In this document: positions 5,762 through 7,773 of the stretch, piece by piece | Layout of the letters: each line of letters opens with the position of its first letter | How positions within the stretch are numbered: position 1 is the first letter of the stretch | Assembly: GCA_027047735.1 (NCBI GenBank) | Contig: JALTUD010000145.1 | Span: 1 to 7,773, forward strand | DNA length: 7,773 nt | DNA from: Flavobacteriales bacterium | GTDB lineage: Bacteria > Bacteroidota > Bacteroidia > Flavobacteriales_D > Parvicellaceae | Direction of reading: 5' to 3' | Notes under the pieces: generated by a model | Databases searched by the model: none | The model's input: the letters and a program-made list of their open reading frames with translations, nothing else | Told to the model about the DNA's origin: nothing | Program-made: the position numbers and the translations under genes

Positions 5762-5866
5762 ACCTTAAATCCGCAAGTGAAATTCTATTACAAAGCCAAA
5801 CTTCGTATCATTATAGGCAATGCTCGTTTTGGCTTTTCATAACGAAATCACTTATGGATTTAAGGT
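5762..5866. repeat. Repeat element B: 105-bp short copy of element A, inverted
   Basis: The ends are ACCTTAAATCCGCAAGTGA (5762-5780) and, inverted, TCACTTATGGATTTAAGGT (5848-5866), with 17 of 19 positions complementary. Its reverse complement aligns to A without gaps as 40 plus 65 bases, about 97 of 105 identical by hand count. The 73-base tip of A's hairpin (3697-3769) is absent. It fills the whole space between the DUF420 gene and the tatD-family gene and contributes to both gene ends. Confidence 0.9.
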
Positions 5867-6379
5867 ATTATAAAAAGGAGAAATCATCAAATACACAACG
5901 ACACCGCTTACTGCTACATACAACCATAACGGAAAAGTTATTTTTGCTAATCTTTTATGGGTTTGTACATCTCTAAAATGTCCTTTTAGTGCAGTAACTA
6001 AAATCAACGGGGTTATTGCCACCGATAAAATAATATGTGTTACGAGTACAAAATAATAAATAAAAGGGTAATTCCCCGCATAGTGTGTAGAATCTGACGT
6101 CATGTGATAGGCAACATATAACAACAAAAATAAAAATGAGAGAAGCAAGGCTGTTTTAATCAATCGTTCGTGCCATATTATTTTTTTTTGCTTTACCGCT
6201 ATAACCGCCATAATCAAGATTACCGCTGTTACAGCGTTTATAGAAGCATAAATAGGAGGAAGGAACGTTAACGGTTCTATCGTTTTTATTTTAACTCCGA
6301 AAAGTAGTGCTACAACAACAGGGATAACAATTGATATAATTTTTACCCAACGTGTATATTTTTCTTGCGTTTTATTCAT
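5852..6379 (-). CDS. DUF420 integral membrane protein
   Basis: The 175-residue protein has about five predicted membrane segments (roughly 13-30, 43-62, 74-94, 106-130 and 148-167) separated by short charged loops. Histidines at 70, 92, 115 and 141 sit at or near segment ends, with the YHMTSDSTHY and VTHI contexts typical of DUF420. Relatives are often encoded near SCO1/SenC and cytochrome c oxidase genes in Bacteroidota, and a role in respiratory heme or copper chemistry is suspected, but none is established. The neighbours here (infB, tatD) give no help. The ATG at 6379 lies 27 bases past the infB terminator. The last codons (residues 172-175, TLNP) and the TAA stop come from the end of repeat B, so the native C-terminus may have differed slightly. 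Confidence 0.85.
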   Translation of the reverse strand: MNKTQEKYTRWVKIISIVIPVVVALLFGVKIKTIEPLTFLPPIYASINAVTAVILIMAVIAVKQKKIIWHERLIKTALLLSFLFLLLYVAYHMTSDSTHYAGNYPFIYYFVLVTHIILSVAITPLILVTALKGHFRDVQTHKRLAKITFPLWLYVAVSGVVVYLMISPFYNTLNP

Positions 6380-6406
6380 TCTGTATTTTAAGAACTTACA
6401 CCTATG

Positions 6407-6456
6407 AAAAAAACCGCAAAGCCATTACATTTAAAATGTAAGACCTTGCGGTTTTC
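6407..6456 (-). terminator. Intrinsic terminator of infB
   Basis: On the minus strand, 19 bases past the infB stop, GAAAACCGCAA is followed by an inner TTACAT/ATGTAA hairpin (6425-6441) and then TTGCGGTTTTTTTC. The outer arms 6410-6419 and 6446-6455 are exactly complementary over 10 bp, and the stem ends in a run of seven T. This is the clearest rho-independent terminator in the window, and it separates infB from the DUF420 gene. Confidence 0.88.
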
Positions 6457-6474
6457 ACCTCTTTTAACTCTGTT

Positions 6475-7773
6475 TTATTTTAGTTTTCTAGCCACCTCAA
6501 CTTCAGAGAAACACTCAATATGATCTCCGACTTTGATGTCGTTGAACTTATCAATGTTTAGCCCACATTCGTATCCTTTGGCTACTTCTTTTACATCATC
6601 TTTGAAACGTTTTAGTGAGCCTAGTTCTCCTGTGTAAATCACAATACCATCTCTAATCAATCGTATTTTTTCATTTCGCACAAGTTTTCCTTCAAGAACA
6701 TAACATCCGGCAACAGTACCCACGCGTGTTATTTTAAACACATCTCTTACTTCTGCTGTTCCAAGAATTTCTTCTTTAATTTCCGGCGAAAGCATTCCTT
6801 CCATTGCTTCTTTTACATCTTCAATTGCTTGATAAATGACAGAGTACAATCGAATATCAATTTGTTCTTGCTCGGCTAACTTACGAGCTTGCATTGAAGG
6901 TCGTACTTGGAAACCGATAATTACAGCGTCTGACGCGGATGCTAACATCACATCGGATTCAGTAATTTGTCCTACTGCTTTATGTATGATGTTTACTTGT
7001 ATTTCATCTTGTGAAAGTTTTAGTAAAGCATCGGATAGTGCTTCTATTGAGCCATCCACATCACCTTTTACAATGATATTCAACTCTTTAAAGTCTCCTA
7101 GAGCAAGACGTCTTCCAATTTCATCTAATGTAATATGTTTTGTTGTTCTAAGACCTTGTTCTCTTTGTAATTGTTGACGTTTATTAGCAATATTTTTCGC
7201 TTCTTTTTCATCTTCTAACACATGGAATCGGTCACCGGCTTGACAAGCTCCGTTTAATCCTAACATAGATACCGGAATAGAAGGTCCTGCCTCCTTAATC
7301 TCTTTCCCTTGATCACTATGCATTATTTTCACCTTACCCCACTGAGTTCCGGCAATTAATACATCTCCGACTTTTAATGTTCCGGCTTCGACTAATAATG
7401 TTGTAACATATCCTCTTCCTTTGTCTAAAGTAGATTCTATTACAGTTCCTACCGCACGCTTATTAGGGTTTGCTTTCAACTCTAATAATTCTGCTTCCAA
7501 CAATACTTTTTCAATTAATTCCTCTACTCCCGTACCTTTCTTTGCAGAAATCTCTTGAGATTGATATTTACCTCCCCATTCTTCTAACAGGATATTCATT
7601 TGAGAAAGTTGTTCTCTAATTCTATCAGGATTGGCTCCGGGCTTATCAATTTTATTCAAAGCAAAAACCATTGGTACTCCTGCGGCTTGAGCATGATTAA
7701 TTGCTTCTTTGGTTTGTGGCATGACATCATCATCTGCTGCAATAATAATTATAGCAACATCGGTTACTTGAGC
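6475..7773 (-). CDS. infB: Translation initiation factor IF-2, C-terminal 432 residues
   Basis: IF-2 is the GTPase that brings fMet-tRNA to the 30S subunit and promotes 50S joining. The frame is open to the window edge, so the start and the first GTPase motifs (G1 to most of G3) lie outside. Visible residues begin AQVTDVAIIIIAADDDVMPQ, just after the G3 region. G4 is NKID at 40-43 and G5 is SAK at 76-78 of the fragment. Then come the beta-barrel domain II (GTVIES..KGRGYVTTLLV..GTLKVGD), domain III (LNIIVKGDVDGSIEAL) and the C-terminal fMet-tRNA-binding barrel (about the last 100 residues, EVRDVFKI..VAGCYVLEG..VGDHIECF). The methionine at 7722 is internal, not a start. A strong terminator follows the stop codon. 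Confidence 0.97.
   Translation of the reverse strand, partial: AQVTDVAIIIIAADDDVMPQTKEAINHAQAAGVPMVFALNKIDKPGANPDRIREQLSQMNILLEEWGGKYQSQEISAKKGTGVEELIEKVLLEAELLELKANPNKRAVGTVIESTLDKGRGYVTTLLVEAGTLKVGDVLIAGTQWGKVKIMHSDQGKEIKEAGPSIPVSMLGLNGACQAGDRFHVLEDEKEAKNIANKRQQLQREQGLRTTKHITLDEIGRRLALGDFKELNIIVKGDVDGSIEALSDALLKLSQDEIQVNIIHKAVGQITESDVMLASASDAVIIGFQVRPSMQARKLAEQEQIDIRLYSVIYQAIEDVKEAMEGMLSPEIKEEILGTAEVRDVFKITRVGTVAGCYVLEGKLVRNEKIRLIRDGIVIYTGELGSLKRFKDDVKEVAKGYECGLNIDKFNDIKVGDHIECFSEVEVARKLK

Noticed and set aside
5799..5830. TATAAT-like box on the minus strand within repeat B as a tatD promoter
   Set aside because: No TTG or TTGACA-like element is found at the right distance, and TATAAT alone is not a good promoter predictor in Bacteroidota.
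7720..7722. ATG at 7722 as the start of a shorter infB product
   Set aside because: The frame is open upstream to the window edge and encodes conserved IF-2 G-domain sequence (AADDDVMPQT), so this methionine is internal.

Overview
The window is AT-rich and reads as a chromosomal housekeeping region of a Bacteroidota bacterium, most likely in Flavobacteriia. Three things point there. The acpP-fabF-rnc block is typical of the phylum. RNase III carries the lineage's 'GN..E' form of its second catalytic motif. The only convincing promoters fit the Bacteroidota pattern (TTG, about 17 bases, TAnnTTTG-like) and starts lack clear Shine-Dalgarno sites. Every protein gene lies on the minus strand, so transcription runs from high to low coordinates.

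In transcription order, the window opens inside infB (translation initiation factor IF-2, 5' end missing), which ends at a strong intrinsic terminator. Next comes a DUF420 membrane protein, then a TatD-family hydrolase overlapping tcdA (tRNA t6A dehydratase). A 910-base gene-free stretch (3475-4384) follows. After it come acpP (acyl carrier protein), a 397-base gap with two hairpins, fabF (3-oxoacyl-ACP synthase II), rnc (RNase III) and an RluA-family rRNA pseudouridine synthase cut by the window start. AcpP carries the acyl chains that FabF elongates. Rnc and the RluA-type enzyme both act on RNA and share an ATGA stop/start overlap, which suggests translational coupling.

The unusual content is non-coding. 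From 3657 to 4378 the tcdA-acpP gap is packed with hairpin-forming elements. They are a 178-bp near-palindrome with 19-bp perfect terminal inverted repeats (A), a second palindromic element (C), two direct repeats of about 106 bp built on a CATAGC-TGGG-GCTATG hairpin (R1 and R2), and a structured 156-bp element that begins inside R2. A shorter, inverted copy of A (B, 105 bp) fills the gap between the DUF420 gene and tatD. B supplies the DUF420 stop codon and reaches the most upstream possible tatD start. A and B align without gaps except for a 73-bp block, the tip of A's hairpin, which is bounded by AAAA microhomology. These look like small non-autonomous mobile or REP/MITE-like elements. The structured element resembles interspersed flavobacterial repeats and possibly a Flavo-1-type RNA, which I cannot confirm without a covariance-model search.

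I see no tRNA, rRNA, CRISPR array, transposase gene or recognisable new multi-gene system.
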